From Candidatus Bathyarchaeota archaeon (lineage in GTDB: Archaea; Thermoproteota; Bathyarchaeia; Bathyarchaeales; Bathycorpusculaceae), in assembly GCA_026015145.1 (NCBI GenBank), contig JAOZGY010000018.1, positions 1 through 33,712 of the forward strand: 33,712 nucleotides of DNA, read 5' to 3'. The notes beneath the pieces were generated by a model. The model worked only from the letters and a program-made list of their open reading frames with translations. It was not told where the DNA came from and did no database searches. This document shows positions 1-8,606 of this stretch, piece by piece. Position numbers and translations under genes: made by a program. Position 1 is the stretch's first letter. Every line of letters begins with the position of its first letter.

Positions 1-3
1 TAT

Positions 4-28
4 TACCAAATATCTAACATTTTTGGTA
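4..28. repeat. Short inverted repeat downstream of tRNA-Leu
   Basis: TACCAAA (4-10) and TTTGGTA (22-28) form a perfect 7-bp inverted repeat with an 11-nt loop, 40 nt past the tRNA 3' end. It could be a hairpin in the tRNA trailer. No function is known. Confidence 0.35.
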
Positions 29-164
29 TGAGTTATCTAAGATTCAATAAACGTATGTGTGATGAAATGGTGCGGAGGGTGGGATTCGAACCCACGAACC
101 TCTACAGGATAGGCGCCTCAGGCCTACGCCTTTGACCTGGCTTGGCAACCCCCGCTCATACCAA
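23..164. repeat. 10-bp inverted repeat flanking tRNA-Leu
   Basis: TTGGTATGAG (23-32) and CTCATACCAA (155-164) are perfect inverted copies on either side of the tRNA gene. One copy covers the 5' leader and the first tRNA base; the other lies in the 3' trailer. In the primary transcript leader and trailer could pair and close the precursor as a long stem. A role in processing is an inference. Confidence 0.5.
68..155 (-). tRNA. tRNA-Leu (anticodon GAG), CCA encoded
   Basis: The minus strand folds as a class II tRNA. A 7-bp acceptor stem runs from GCGGGGG (5' end at 155) to CCTCCGC, with discriminator A at 71. The D arm has GCC/GGC. The anticodon stem TAGGC/GCCTA holds loop CTGAGGC, giving anticodon GAG. 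A long variable region typical of leucine tRNA follows, then T arm GTGGG-TTCGAAT-CCCAC. CCA is encoded at 70-68, which is not universal in archaea. No intron is present. It reads CUC and CUU codons. A 14-bp palindrome, TTATCTTAAGATAA (168-181), lies just upstream and may overlap its promoter. Confidence 0.95.
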
Positions 165-475
165 CTATTATCTTAAGATAATCGGGTAGCAAGTATTAGA
201 AAGAGAGTCCTATTAAAAGTGTTTAGTTTGGTTGATAGACCTTAATCAAAGAAGACATTGGTATTCTATGGACCAAGTTATAATTCATAAGAAAATTGCT
301 AGAGGTTTGAATACCACAATTTAGGGTTAGTTATCAATAAAAGATTGGTAATAATAGGAAGTAAAGAGGTTTAAGATATCAAAAGACTTCGTTTTAATCA
401 ATAAAATTTCTAATTAAAGCAGTTCTCTTATATCCCGCTTTTCCAAATATTTCTTTAAAGGAAACAAGGATAAAA
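165..475. other. Intergenic region between divergent tRNA-Leu and cysE
   Basis: AT-rich, with no convincing gene. It holds the 14-bp palindrome at 168-181 close to the tRNA start. A TATA-like CTTATATC lies near 427-434, placed to serve the serine acetyltransferase gene. An AAGGA-type ribosome binding site precedes its TTG start at 476. Nothing else stands out. Confidence 0.5.
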
Positions 476-1519
476 TTGAACTCCAAGAAAAAAATCCCCG
501 AAGAATGCGAAGAATGTGAAATTAGTCGCAATAAAATGTATTGCTGGAATAGAGAGAGATTCTTGGAAACACTGTTAAGTAACAGCGAATCTGTGGAAGA
601 GAATTGGAGTGAAACAGAACTACCACAAATTACAGAAAAAATTATGAAAAATTACGAAAAAGTAGGTGGTATAGATCATCTTGAGGGAAGAGATTTGCCT
701 TCAAAAAAGATTGTAATCGAAGTATTAGAAGATCTCTTCACGATCCTCTACCCTGGATATCTAGGCAAAGAAGAAATAACAAAAATCAACATCAAAACCG
801 TACTTAATACCACTCTAACATCAGTATTTGAAAGATTAACAAATGAAATAGAGAAAAGTCTAAAATATATATGCAGAAAAATTGTTGAATGCCCTAAAGA
901 TATCTGTCGTAAAAGAGCTAAAGTGGTCATTAAAGAGCTAATAGAAAGAATCCCGGAAATACGGATGTTCCTAAGTGGGGATATAGAAGCAGCATTTAAA
1001 GGAGATCCAGCAGCGGCTAGCAACGAGGAAGTAATTCTTAGTTATCCATGTGTTTTAGCCATAACAACCTACAGAATAGCCCATGAACTATACTTGCAAG
1101 GAGTACCGTTAATTCCAAGAATAATGAGTGAACATGTTCATTCAATGACGGGGATAGATATTCATCCTGGCGCAAAAATTGGAAAGAACTTTTTCATAGA
1201 TCATGGAACTGGAGTTGTGATAGGTGAGACTTCAGAAATTGGTGATAATGTGAAAATTTATCAAGGAGTAACCCTAGGAGCTTTAAGTTTTCCAAAAGAC
1301 AAAAAAGGAGAAGTAATTAGAGGGAGAAAAAGACACCCCACAATAGGAAATAATGTTGTAATATATTCAGGAGCAACGCTTCTTGGACCTGACGCTATAG
1401 TTGGGGATAATGTTACAATTGGAGGAAATGTATGGCTTACAACACCAGTTACAGCAAATACAAAAATAGCTATATCACGACCTGAACTGCAATTTAAAAA
1501 AAAGAAAGAAAAACAATAA
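476..1519 (+). CDS. cysE: Serine O-acetyltransferase (EpsC/CysE type)
   Basis: Transfers acetyl from acetyl-CoA to L-serine to give O-acetylserine, the cysteine precursor, in the cytoplasm. The 347-residue protein has an alpha-helical N-terminal half (about 45-215) followed by a left-handed beta-helix of hexapeptide repeats (about 225-325). Family signatures are visible: DIHPGAKIG (228-236), [11 protein letters not shown] (242-252) with catalytic-type histidines H230 and H243, and [19 protein letters not shown] (286-304). The length matches the long EpsC-like class rather than the roughly 270-residue E. coli enzyme. The first 23 residues hold three cysteines (C11, C14, C23), an unusual feature that could bind metal. 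The start is TTG, six bases after AAGGA. It is convergent with the Lrp gene, nine bases away. No cysteine synthase gene is in the window. Confidence 0.92.
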   Translation: MNSKKKIPEECEECEISRNKMYCWNRERFLETLLSNSESVEENWSETELPQITEKIMKNYEKVGGIDHLEGRDLPSKKIVIEVLEDLFTILYPGYLGKEEITKINIKTVLNTTLTSVFERLTNEIEKSLKYICRKIVECPKDICRKRAKVVIKELIERIPEIRMFLSGDIEAAFKGDPAAASNEEVILSYPCVLAITTYRIAHELYLQGVPLIPRIMSEHVHSMTGIDIHPGAKIGKNFFIDHGTGVVIGETSEIGDNVKIYQGVTLGALSFPKDKKGEVIRGRKRHPTIGNNVVIYSGATLLGPDAIVGDNVTIGGNVWLTTPVTANTKIAISRPELQFKKKKEKQ

Positions 1520-1528
1520 AACGTTTGA

Positions 1529-1972
1529 TTAAAGCAGTCTAAAATTTTCTTTAACTGTTGTCAATACTACATGAGTATTTGTTCTTTCAAGATAAGGTAA
1601 AGATAACATGTATTTTGTAAACCTACCAAGCTCCTCACGGTTCTTAAATTTTGCAATAATCACAGCATCAGTTAAACCAGTTACGTCATACACACCACAA
1701 ACGTTTGGATTCTTTGCAATCTCATTTTCCATTTCAACAAGTTTACCCTTGGAAACAGTTACTTCTGTTAAGACAGTAAGTTGATATCCCAACTTTTCTT
1801 GATCCAAAATTGCAGAGTACCCTTTGATTAATCCTTTTTCTTCCATCTTCTTAATCCGGGAAAGAACTGTACCAACAGAGACACCAATTTTTTTGGCAAT
1901 CTGTCTACTTGAAAATCTAGCATCTTCCAATAATTTTTCTAAAATTTTTTTATCAGTTTCATTCAGGGTCAC
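1529..1972 (-). CDS. Lrp/AsnC family transcription regulator
   Basis: DNA-binding feast/famine regulator. The N-terminal winged helix-turn-helix covers about residues 3-52 (SSRQIAKKIGVSVGTVLSRI is the HTH), followed by a RAM ligand-binding domain of about 80 residues (YDVTGLTDAVIIAKF region). The likely start is GTG at 1972, giving 147 residues, because AAGGGGA sits just upstream. An ATG 18 bases earlier (1990) has no ribosome binding site and probably lies in the leader. Family members form octamers and often respond to amino acids. The ligand and targets here are unknown. The gene faces cysE tail to tail and may repress itself through the repeat described next. Confidence 0.9.
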   Translation of the reverse strand: MTLNETDKKILEKLLEDARFSSRQIAKKIGVSVGTVLSRIKKMEEKGLIKGYSAILDQEKLGYQLTVLTEVTVSKGKLVEMENEIAKNPNVCGVYDVTGLTDAVIIAKFKNREELGRFTKYMLSLPYLERTNTHVVLTTVKENFRLL

Positions 1973-2000
1973 AATTATCCCCTTGCACATTTTTTCAACT

Positions 2001-2058
2001 AAAAGGACTTTTTCAAGTCATCCTTTTGTTTATCAGCTAATTACCTTAATATAAGTTT
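2001..2058 (-). promoter_or_regulatory. Promoter and possible autoregulatory operator of the Lrp gene
   Basis: Reading the minus strand, AAACTTATATTAA (2058-2046) is a good BRE/TATA element. Downstream, where transcription should begin, lies an imperfect inverted repeat: AAAAGGATGACTT (2027-2015) against AAGTCCTTTT (2010-2001), with a 3-base bulge. Lrp-type archaeal regulators commonly bind repeats over their own start site, so this is a candidate self-binding site. That is an inference. Confidence 0.5.
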
Positions 2059-2177
2059 AGATTGAGACAACAAAATCAAAAAAAAGTTTTTTGAATTGAA
2101 AGTTAATAGCATTGAATAGAAAAAGACAGGAATATTAAAGTACTAGATTGGAAATTCAAGTACCCGAGTAAGAAAAC

Positions 2178-3727
2178 ATGGAGAAAAGATATGATACCAT
2201 TCTCGTTCTAGACTTTGGAGGTCAATATTGTCACCTCACTGGAAGAAGAATCAGGGAGGAAGGAGTATACTCCGAAATCGTACCTCATGATATCAAAATA
2301 GAGGAAATAAAAAGCTTAGAAAAAAAAACAACATAAAAGGATTAATTCTTTCAGGTGGTCCATCAAGTGTATATGAGCATAATGGACCAAAAATGGATCC
2401 AAGGCTAGTAAATATTGATTTACCAATTTTGGGTTTATGTTATGGATTGCAGCTTATTGCACAAATCACCCAAGGAAAAGTAAAACCTGCAACTTGCAAA
2501 GAATATGGAACAACGTTTGTATCAATCGATAAAGCTACAGGGATTCTACGGGGATTAAACAAAAGGGAAAAAGTTTGGATGAGTCACGGAGACACAGTAT
2601 ATGCTCCACCTCCAAGTTTTGAAATAATGGCTCATTCAAAAAATTGTCCAGTTGCAGCCTTTAAGCACAAGAAAAAACCTATTTATGGACTACAATGGCA
2701 TCCAGAAGTTATTCATACAAAAAATGGAGCTAAGATGCTAAACAACTTCATATTTGAAGTGTGTAAATGTGAAGCAAATTGGAAAATGGAAGACATTATA
2801 GAAAAAATGGTTAAAGAAATAAGATCAGCTGTTGGTGAAGAAAAAGCGATAATAGGATTGAGTGGAGGAATAGATTCCAGTGTGGCTACAGCACTTGCAG
2901 CCAAAGCTATAGAGAATAAACTCACAGCTGTTTTTGTTGATCATGGTTTTATGCGTGAAGGTGAACCTGAACAAGTGAGAAAAACTTTTCAAAAATTCAA
3001 ACTTAACTTTGAAGTTGCAGAAGCTCAAGAAAGATTTATGCACAAATTGAAAAAAATAATTGATCCAGAAAAGAAGCGAAAAATAATTGGTGAGGAATTC
3101 ATAAGAGTTTTCGAAGAAAAAGCAAATATCATTGACGCAAGTTTCCTTATACAAGGAACTATATATCCTGACAGAATTGAATCTGGTTTTAGTAAAAATT
3201 CAAAAAAAATTAAATCTCATCACAATGTCGCAGGTTTACCATCAAAAATCAAATTCAAAAAGATCTTAGAGCCACTTCGAGATCTATATAAAGACGAAGT
3301 CAGAAAAGTCGCCAGAATGCTAGGCTTACCAAAAAAACTTGTAGAACGACAACCATTCCCAGGACCAGGATTAGCTGTAAGAATAATTGGTGAAGTGAAT
3401 AATGAAAAAAATAGAATAATTAAACAAGCCGATAAAATAGTTCGAGAGGAAATCGAAAAAGCCAAATTGGACAATAAATTGTGGCAATACTTCGCCGTTC
3501 TAACAGACACAAAAGCCACGGGTGTGAAAGGAGACGCTAGAGCCTATGGCTATGTGGTAGCTATACGAGCCGCAGAAAGCCGCGAAGCTATGACTGCAAA
3601 CTTTGCAAAAATCCCTTATTCAATACTAGAAAAAATTGCTACAAGAATTACTAATGAGATACCTCAAGTAACCCGCATAGTTTATGATATTACTCACAAG
3701 CCCCCAGCAACAATAGAATGGGAATAA
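2178..3727 (+). CDS. guaA: GMP synthase (glutamine-hydrolysing), single chain, with a -1 frame break
   Basis: Converts XMP, glutamine and ATP to GMP. A class I glutamine amidotransferase domain comes first, with LVLDFGGQY at the N terminus, nucleophile C88 in GLCYGLQ, and QWHPEV (H175, E177). The ATP pyrophosphatase domain follows with GLSGGIDSS (P-loop, about 228-235), then the dimerisation domain with [10 protein letters not shown] and the classic C terminus PPATIEWE. Full length would be 516 residues. The first 50 codons (from ATG 2178) and the rest are in different frames: the 0 frame stops at TAA 2334-2336, right after a run of nine A (2320-2328). Reading A_AAA_AAA (2321-2327) with a -1 slip restores the family sequence [17 protein letters not shown]. 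It is therefore either a one-base sequencing deletion, a programmed slip or a fresh mutation. Many euryarchaea split this enzyme into two genes; here it is one. Confidence 0.88.
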
Positions 3728-3790
3728 AACCAAGAGTAAATAATCATAATAGCTTAAAACAACATTTGATTTTACAGGGTAGAGATAGAA

Positions 3791-4876
3791 ATGAAAGCAT
3801 TGATACTAGCTGGTCGTTTTGGTACAAGATTGAGACCAATTAGTTGTACAAGACCAAAAACTCTTTTCCCTATAGTAAATAAACCATTATTAGAAGGTAT
3901 TTTTGAACGCCTAGCAAAAAACAGCATTAAAGAAGTCATTATGGCTGTTAATGGATTAACTAAGTTCTATATCAAAAAGCAAAGAATCCAAGAATATGGA
4001 TTAGAAATTACATATTCAATAGATCCCCCAAAAAAACCTCTTGGAACTGCAGGACCAATAAAAAATGTTGAAAACCTTATTGGAAAATCAGACTCGTTCT
4101 TAGTTTTAAACGGGGATATTTTCGCTGATATAAACTATAAAGAAATCATAAAAATTCACAAAGAAAAACAAGCATTAGGTACAATAGCACTCTACAAAGT
4201 CAAAGACCCCACCAGATATGGCTCTGTTGAAATTTCAGACAATAATCAAATAACACAATTCATAGAGAAACCAAAAAAAGGAATGGCACCAACCAATCTA
4301 ATTAATGCTGGAATTTATGTATTAGACCCCGCAGTGTTTCAATATATCGAAAAAGATAAAGCTGTTTCAATGGAAAGAGAAGTCTTTCCCATACTGGTTG
4401 AACAAAAAAAACTCTATGGCTATAATATGCAAGGTTTATGGATGGATATTGGTAAACCAGCTGGATACCTGCAAGCAAACAAAATCCTTCTAGAAACGTC
4501 TAATAAAAAAATAAAATATAAGAAAAAAAATTCAGTAATAAAAAACCCCGTGTCAATTGATAATGATGTTAAAATAGGATCAAAAACAATAATTGGTCCA
4601 TTTACAGTTATAGGAAAAAACGTATCTGTGGGTGATGGTGTAGAGATTATCGAGTCTGTAGTTTTTCCTGATGTCGAAATTCAAGATTACACAAAAATAA
4701 TGGGAGCCATTATTGGTGAGGGCGTTATTATCGGAAAAAACGTGCGAATAAACAAAGGGTGCATAATCGGAGATTATGCAAAAATTAGGGACAATCTCAC
4801 AATCCATGAGGGAGCAGCAGTTTGTCCAGGAAAAGAACTCACTGAAAACATTTTAAAATCAAACGGAATCTGTTAA
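3791..4876 (+). CDS. Sugar-phosphate nucleotidyltransferase (NDP-sugar synthase) with beta-helix tail
   Basis: Activates a sugar 1-phosphate with an NTP, releasing pyrophosphate. The N-terminal Rossmann-like nucleotidyltransferase domain (1-235) begins MKALILAGRFGTRLRP and carries TRPKTLFPIVNKPLL, GTAGPIKN and LNGDIFAD. A left-handed beta-helix of hexapeptide repeats follows (about 250-350). The substrate (mannose-1-P with GTP, glucose-1-P with dTTP or UTP, or GlcNAc-1-P) cannot be told from sequence alone. The signature normally reads GGxGTRL; here the second glycine is arginine (GRFGTRL), next to the nucleotide-binding turn, which is odd. It heads a close-packed run with the phosphoglucosamine mutase 17 bases on, so a GlmU-like uridylyltransferase role is plausible. 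It starts at ATG after TAGAGATAGAA. Confidence 0.88.
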   Translation: MKALILAGRFGTRLRPISCTRPKTLFPIVNKPLLEGIFERLAKNSIKEVIMAVNGLTKFYIKKQRIQEYGLEITYSIDPPKKPLGTAGPIKNVENLIGKSDSFLVLNGDIFADINYKEIIKIHKEKQALGTIALYKVKDPTRYGSVEISDNNQITQFIEKPKKGMAPTNLINAGIYVLDPAVFQYIEKDKAVSMEREVFPILVEQKKLYGYNMQGLWMDIGKPAGYLQANKILLETSNKKIKYKKKNSVIKNPVSIDNDVKIGSKTIIGPFTVIGKNVSVGDGVEIIESVVFPDVEIQDYTKIMGAIIGEGVIIGKNVRINKGCIIGDYAKIRDNLTIHEGAAVCPGKELTENILKSNGIC

Positions 4877-4893
4877 AAGGGAGAAGGAAAAAA

Positions 4894-6261
4894 TTGAATA
4901 AAAAAAAACTCTTCGGAACAAATGGCATACGCGGATTAGTTAATAAAGAATTAACATCAGAAATTGTAATTGCTATGGGTTCAGCAATCGGGACATTCTT
5001 TAAAAGAGGAAATCTAATAGTAGGTCATGATGCAAGAACCAGTGGACCAATGTTCTCTAGAGCAATAATTGCAGGATTAACAGCTACAGGATGTAACGTT
5101 TTCTTTGCAGGTTTAGCACCAACACCAGCTTTGCAATATGCAATTAAAAATCATAACATGAGTGGTGGTGTGATAATAACGGCTTCTCATAATCCACCAG
5201 AATATAATGGAATAAAGGTCATTTGGAAAGATGGAATAGAAATTTCTCATAAACAAGAGATTGAAATAGAAAATATTTATTTTAATAAAGATCAAATCCT
5301 TGCCGAATGGAATAAACTAGGCTCAAAAATTGAATTGCATGGAATAAACACTGAATATATTAAGGCGATAAAAACACATATTGATCTACCAAGAATTATA
5401 CAAAAAAAATTCCATGTTGTTGTAGACGCGGGTAATAGTGTAGGAGGAATAACAACACCATATCTTCTCCAAGAACTTGGATGCAAGGTTACTACAATAA
5501 ACGCTAATATCGATGGCACATTTCCTGGTCGTTTACCGGAACCACGACCAGAAATTCTAAAAGATATAGCATCAATCGTTAGGGCAGTTAAAGCGGATTT
5601 AGGAGTAGCATTTGATGGTGATGCAGATAGATCGATTTTTATTGATGAAAAGGGAGAAATTCATTGGGGAGACAAAACTTTCTCCTTGATAATTAAACAT
5701 TTTCTAATAAAAAATCCAGCCCAAAAAATTGTAACACCTGTTAGCTCTTCAACACTAGTAAAGGACACTGTTAATACATATAATGGCGAGTTAATTTGGA
5801 CAAAAGTTGGAAGTGTAACAGTCTCACAAACAATGAAAAAGGAAAAAGCTAAATTGGGTGGAGAAGAAAATGGAGGAGTTTTCTATGGCCCTCATCAAAC
5901 AGTTCGAGATGGAGCTATGACAACAGCTTTAATTTTAGAAATAATGGCTATAACAAACAATAAATTATCTACACTAATCGAGAAGCAACCGAAATATTAT
6001 CTTGAAAAAGGAAAAGTATCGTGCGCAGAAGATAAGAAAGGAAAAATAATGAATAAATTTCTTCAAGAAGTTAAAAATAAGAACATATCAAAAATTGATG
6101 GAGTAAAAATCTGGTTTGAGGATAAAAGTGCAATATTAGTTAGACCAAGTGGAACTGAACCCACAATCAGATTATATGCAGAAGCAAAAAATAAACAGAA
6201 AGCAGAAAAATTGATTCAAAAATTTAGTTCGAAACTTAAAGAAATACTATTAACAATTTGA
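4894..6261 (+). CDS. glmM: Phosphoglucosamine mutase / phosphomannomutase
   Basis: Interconverts hexosamine (or hexose) 6-phosphate and 1-phosphate through a phosphoserine. All four family signatures are present in the 455-residue protein: TASHNPPEYNGIK with active Ser98, metal loop DGDADRS (241-247), sugar-specificity loop GEENGG near 325, and phosphate-binding RPSGTEPTIRLY near the C terminus. The GEENGG loop and its position beside a GlmU-like gene favour glucosamine 6-phosphate, but archaeal members are often promiscuous. The start is TTG behind a strong GGGAGAAGGA site. The 3' end runs directly into the next gene, so translation is probably coupled. Confidence 0.9.
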   Translation: MNKKKLFGTNGIRGLVNKELTSEIVIAMGSAIGTFFKRGNLIVGHDARTSGPMFSRAIIAGLTATGCNVFFAGLAPTPALQYAIKNHNMSGGVIITASHNPPEYNGIKVIWKDGIEISHKQEIEIENIYFNKDQILAEWNKLGSKIELHGINTEYIKAIKTHIDLPRIIQKKFHVVVDAGNSVGGITTPYLLQELGCKVTTINANIDGTFPGRLPEPRPEILKDIASIVRAVKADLGVAFDGDADRSIFIDEKGEIHWGDKTFSLIIKHFLIKNPAQKIVTPVSSSTLVKDTVNTYNGELIWTKVGSVTVSQTMKKEKAKLGGEENGGVFYGPHQTVRDGAMTTALILEIMAITNNKLSTLIEKQPKYYLEKGKVSCAEDKKGKIMNKFLQEVKNKNISKIDGVKIWFEDKSAILVRPSGTEPTIRLYAEAKNKQKAEKLIQKFSSKLKEILLTI

Positions 6262-6302
6262 AAAATCAATTAATTTTAATTATTGAGTTGGGGAAGAAGG
6301 GA

Positions 6303-7649
6303 ATGCCTTTAGTTCTTGATTTGAAACTGAGTGAAATCGGTTTAAAAGAAAAGCGAGAAAAATACACGATAAGCATAATTGGTTGCCAACAAACCGGTCT
6401 TCAGTTTGCTTTAGCTTTTGCAGAAGCAGGTTTCAAGGTAATTTGTACAGATGAAGATCAAAATCTCTTACAATTGTTGTCGAAAGGAAAAACACCATAT
6501 TTTGGTCGCGAAATGGAAACCAGAATAAACAGCAATGTAAAAAGAGGACGGTTAATTACTGAAAGTGAGATAAAAAACGCGGTTTCACAGAGCAACATCA
6601 TAATTATAACAACCGCTACAAAAATCAATATACGAAATAAATTAAATTTTTCAAAGATAGAACGGAATTGCAAACGAATTGGCGAAGTACTAAATCGCGG
6701 TATGTTGGTCGTATATGGCGGCATAGCAAGCATAGGTTATATCGAAAACAACATTAAAGAAATACTTGAGAACACATCTGGGTTAAGAGTAAGCGAAGAT
6801 TTTGGATTAATATACAGTCCCATCCAAGTTAGTGACCAACTCCCAGAGTTGTTTACAGATAAAAAACTGGTTCTAGCAGGGTTGGACAAGCATAGTCTAA
6901 ACTCTGCAACTATAATTTTCCAAACTATAATGAAAAATGAGATAAAACAAGTATTAGGTTTTAAGAAATTAGAAGCAGCAGTATTATTCTCAATGGCAAA
7001 AAATGACCTAGACTTGGCATTTGCAAATGAAGTAGCCATATTTTGTGAAAAGACAGGTTTAGATTACTTTGAAATCACAAAAATATTAGAGAGCTACAAA
7101 CCAAATAATGCTCAGCAAATTGGGATAGAAAAAGAGGAAAAATCCAAGTTCTATATGTTAATTGAAAATGCAGATACTAATGCTGTAAATGTTAAACTAA
7201 TCACCCTGGCAAGGAAAACAAATGAGGGATTAGCCAGACATTCAATTAAACTAACTCATAAAGCGCTTCGAAAATGTGGAAAAACTTTACGAAGAGCAAA
7301 AATTTCTATCTTTGGCTCGATTCAACCAAAAACTACTGCCTCAGAACTCATTAAGTTAATTGAAAAAAAAGGTGCAAAAACAAGTTTGTATAACCCTTTT
7401 CGTCCAAAAAGATATCTAAAGGATGATAAAAAAAGGTCCAAAAGGAGTTTAAACGAGACAGTTGAAGGCACAGATTGTTTTATAATATTAAATGAGCACA
7501 AGAAAATTGATAGACTAAATTTCAAAAAATTGAGTGCTAGAATGAAAATGCCAGCAGCAATTGTTGATTTAGCAGGAGCTGTAAACCCTAAAAAAGCTGA
7601 AAAAGAAGGATTTACATATTATGGTTTGGGAAGAGGATCTGAAAAGTGA
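6303..7649 (+). CDS. Degenerate UDP-glucose/GDP-mannose dehydrogenase family protein
   Basis: Three-domain nucleotide-sugar dehydrogenase fold: an N-terminal NAD-binding Rossmann domain (SIIGCQQTGLQFALAFAEAGF), a central dimerisation helix (ANEVAIFCEKTGLDYFEI) and a C-terminal UDP-binding domain (SIFGSIQPKTTASELIKLI). The active enzyme needs a lysine in an ExxxKLxEN motif and a cysteine in a GGxC motif. Neither is found: the first region reads EAAVLFSMAKND, and the second is replaced by YMLIENADTNAVNV. The glycine-rich turn is also altered. It may be non-catalytic or do a different reaction on an NDP-sugar. ATG 6303 is chosen because GGGGAAG lies six bases upstream, giving 448 residues. A TTG at 6258 that overlaps the glmM stop is the alternative. 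It overlaps the next gene by four bases. Confidence 0.75.
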   Translation: MPLVLDLKLSEIGLKEKREKYTISIIGCQQTGLQFALAFAEAGFKVICTDEDQNLLQLLSKGKTPYFGREMETRINSNVKRGRLITESEIKNAVSQSNIIIITTATKINIRNKLNFSKIERNCKRIGEVLNRGMLVVYGGIASIGYIENNIKEILENTSGLRVSEDFGLIYSPIQVSDQLPELFTDKKLVLAGLDKHSLNSATIIFQTIMKNEIKQVLGFKKLEAAVLFSMAKNDLDLAFANEVAIFCEKTGLDYFEITKILESYKPNNAQQIGIEKEEKSKFYMLIENADTNAVNVKLITLARKTNEGLARHSIKLTHKALRKCGKTLRRAKISIFGSIQPKTTASELIKLIEKKGAKTSLYNPFRPKRYLKDDKKRSKRSLNETVEGTDCFIILNEHKKIDRLNFKKLSARMKMPAAIVDLAGAVNPKKAEKEGFTYYGLGRGSEK

Positions 7650-8596
7650 AAAAACTTGGTGTAGCAGTAATAGGAACGGGATTTTGGGGAAAAAACCATG
7701 CCAGAATTTACAAGGAGCTGGAATCAACTGAACTTATAGCAGTATGCGATGTGAACCCAGAAAGAGCAAAAAATATAGCTGATCAATTTGGAGTAAAACC
7801 CTATGCAAGTACGTCCAAAATGCTAAAAAACAGAAGAGTTGACGCTGTTAGCATATGTACGTGGTCAACCAAACTTGCCAGAGAAGCACTAAGATCACTA
7901 AAAATGAAAAAACATGTTTTAGTTGAAAAACCTATGGCAACAAACACGAAACAAGCAAAGAAGCTTCTGGAAACCGCAGAAGATAATTCTGTTTGTTTAA
8001 CTGTTGGTTTTCTTATGAGATTCATACCAGGTTTGAAAAGAATTAAAGAAGCAGTTGCAAGCAAAAAAATTGGAGATATGGTTTGTGCAACTGCGAAAAG
8101 GGTTTCCCAGTGGCCTGAAAGAATAGGAGATGTTGGAGTAGTAAAGGATACTGCGATTCACGACATAGACATTATGAAATATCTAACAAATGAGGATCCT
8201 GCATGTGTTTATGCAAAAACAGGGAACATGAGACATAAAAAATTTGAAGATTATGCACAAATAATGCTAACCTATGAAGATGGAAAAAGTGCGTTTATTG
8301 AATCAAATTGGCTAACACCTTACAAAACTCGAAAGTTGATAATCACTGGAAGTGAAGCAATAATGAAATTAGATTACATTACACAAGAATTATGGATTGA
8401 ACGACAAAAAAAAACAGTTCAACCTAAATATAAATTCAAAGAACCTTTGAAACTTGAGTTACAACATTTTGTTAATTGTATAATAAATAATGAAACACCA
8501 ATAATATCGGGATTAGATGGTTTAAAAGCCCTAAAGATCGCTGAAGCAGCCTTGAAGTCTTCAACAAAAAACAAAGTAATTAAACTAAAATGGTAA
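7646..8596 (+). CDS. Gfo/Idh/MocA family NAD(P)-dependent oxidoreductase
   Basis: Oxidises or reduces a sugar or cyclitol hydroxyl group. The Rossmann domain opens with VAVIGTGFWGKNHARIY (7-23). The catalytic lysine is in VEKPMA (K95), and the second-domain active-site motif DTAIHDIDIM (168-177) is intact, so this member should be active. Its 316-residue length is normal. The start is GTG in a GTGA overlap with the preceding stop, with GAGGAT upstream. The pairing of a nucleotide-sugar dehydrogenase relative with a Gfo/Idh enzyme recalls WbpA-WbpB, which make 3-keto-UDP-GlcNAc uronate. No aminotransferase or acetyltransferase of that pathway is in the window, so the pathway call is weak. Confidence 0.87.
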   Translation: MKKLGVAVIGTGFWGKNHARIYKELESTELIAVCDVNPERAKNIADQFGVKPYASTSKMLKNRRVDAVSICTWSTKLAREALRSLKMKKHVLVEKPMATNTKQAKKLLETAEDNSVCLTVGFLMRFIPGLKRIKEAVASKKIGDMVCATAKRVSQWPERIGDVGVVKDTAIHDIDIMKYLTNEDPACVYAKTGNMRHKKFEDYAQIMLTYEDGKSAFIESNWLTPYKTRKLIITGSEAIMKLDYITQELWIERQKKTVQPKYKFKEPLKLELQHFVNCIINNETPIISGLDGLKALKIAEAALKSSTKNKVIKLKW

Positions 8597-8606
8597 TCAA
8601 AAAAAA

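Noticed and set aside
1824-2054. Plus-strand frame of 76 codons
   Set aside because: It is the shadow of the Lrp gene on the opposite strand; its translation has no domain character.
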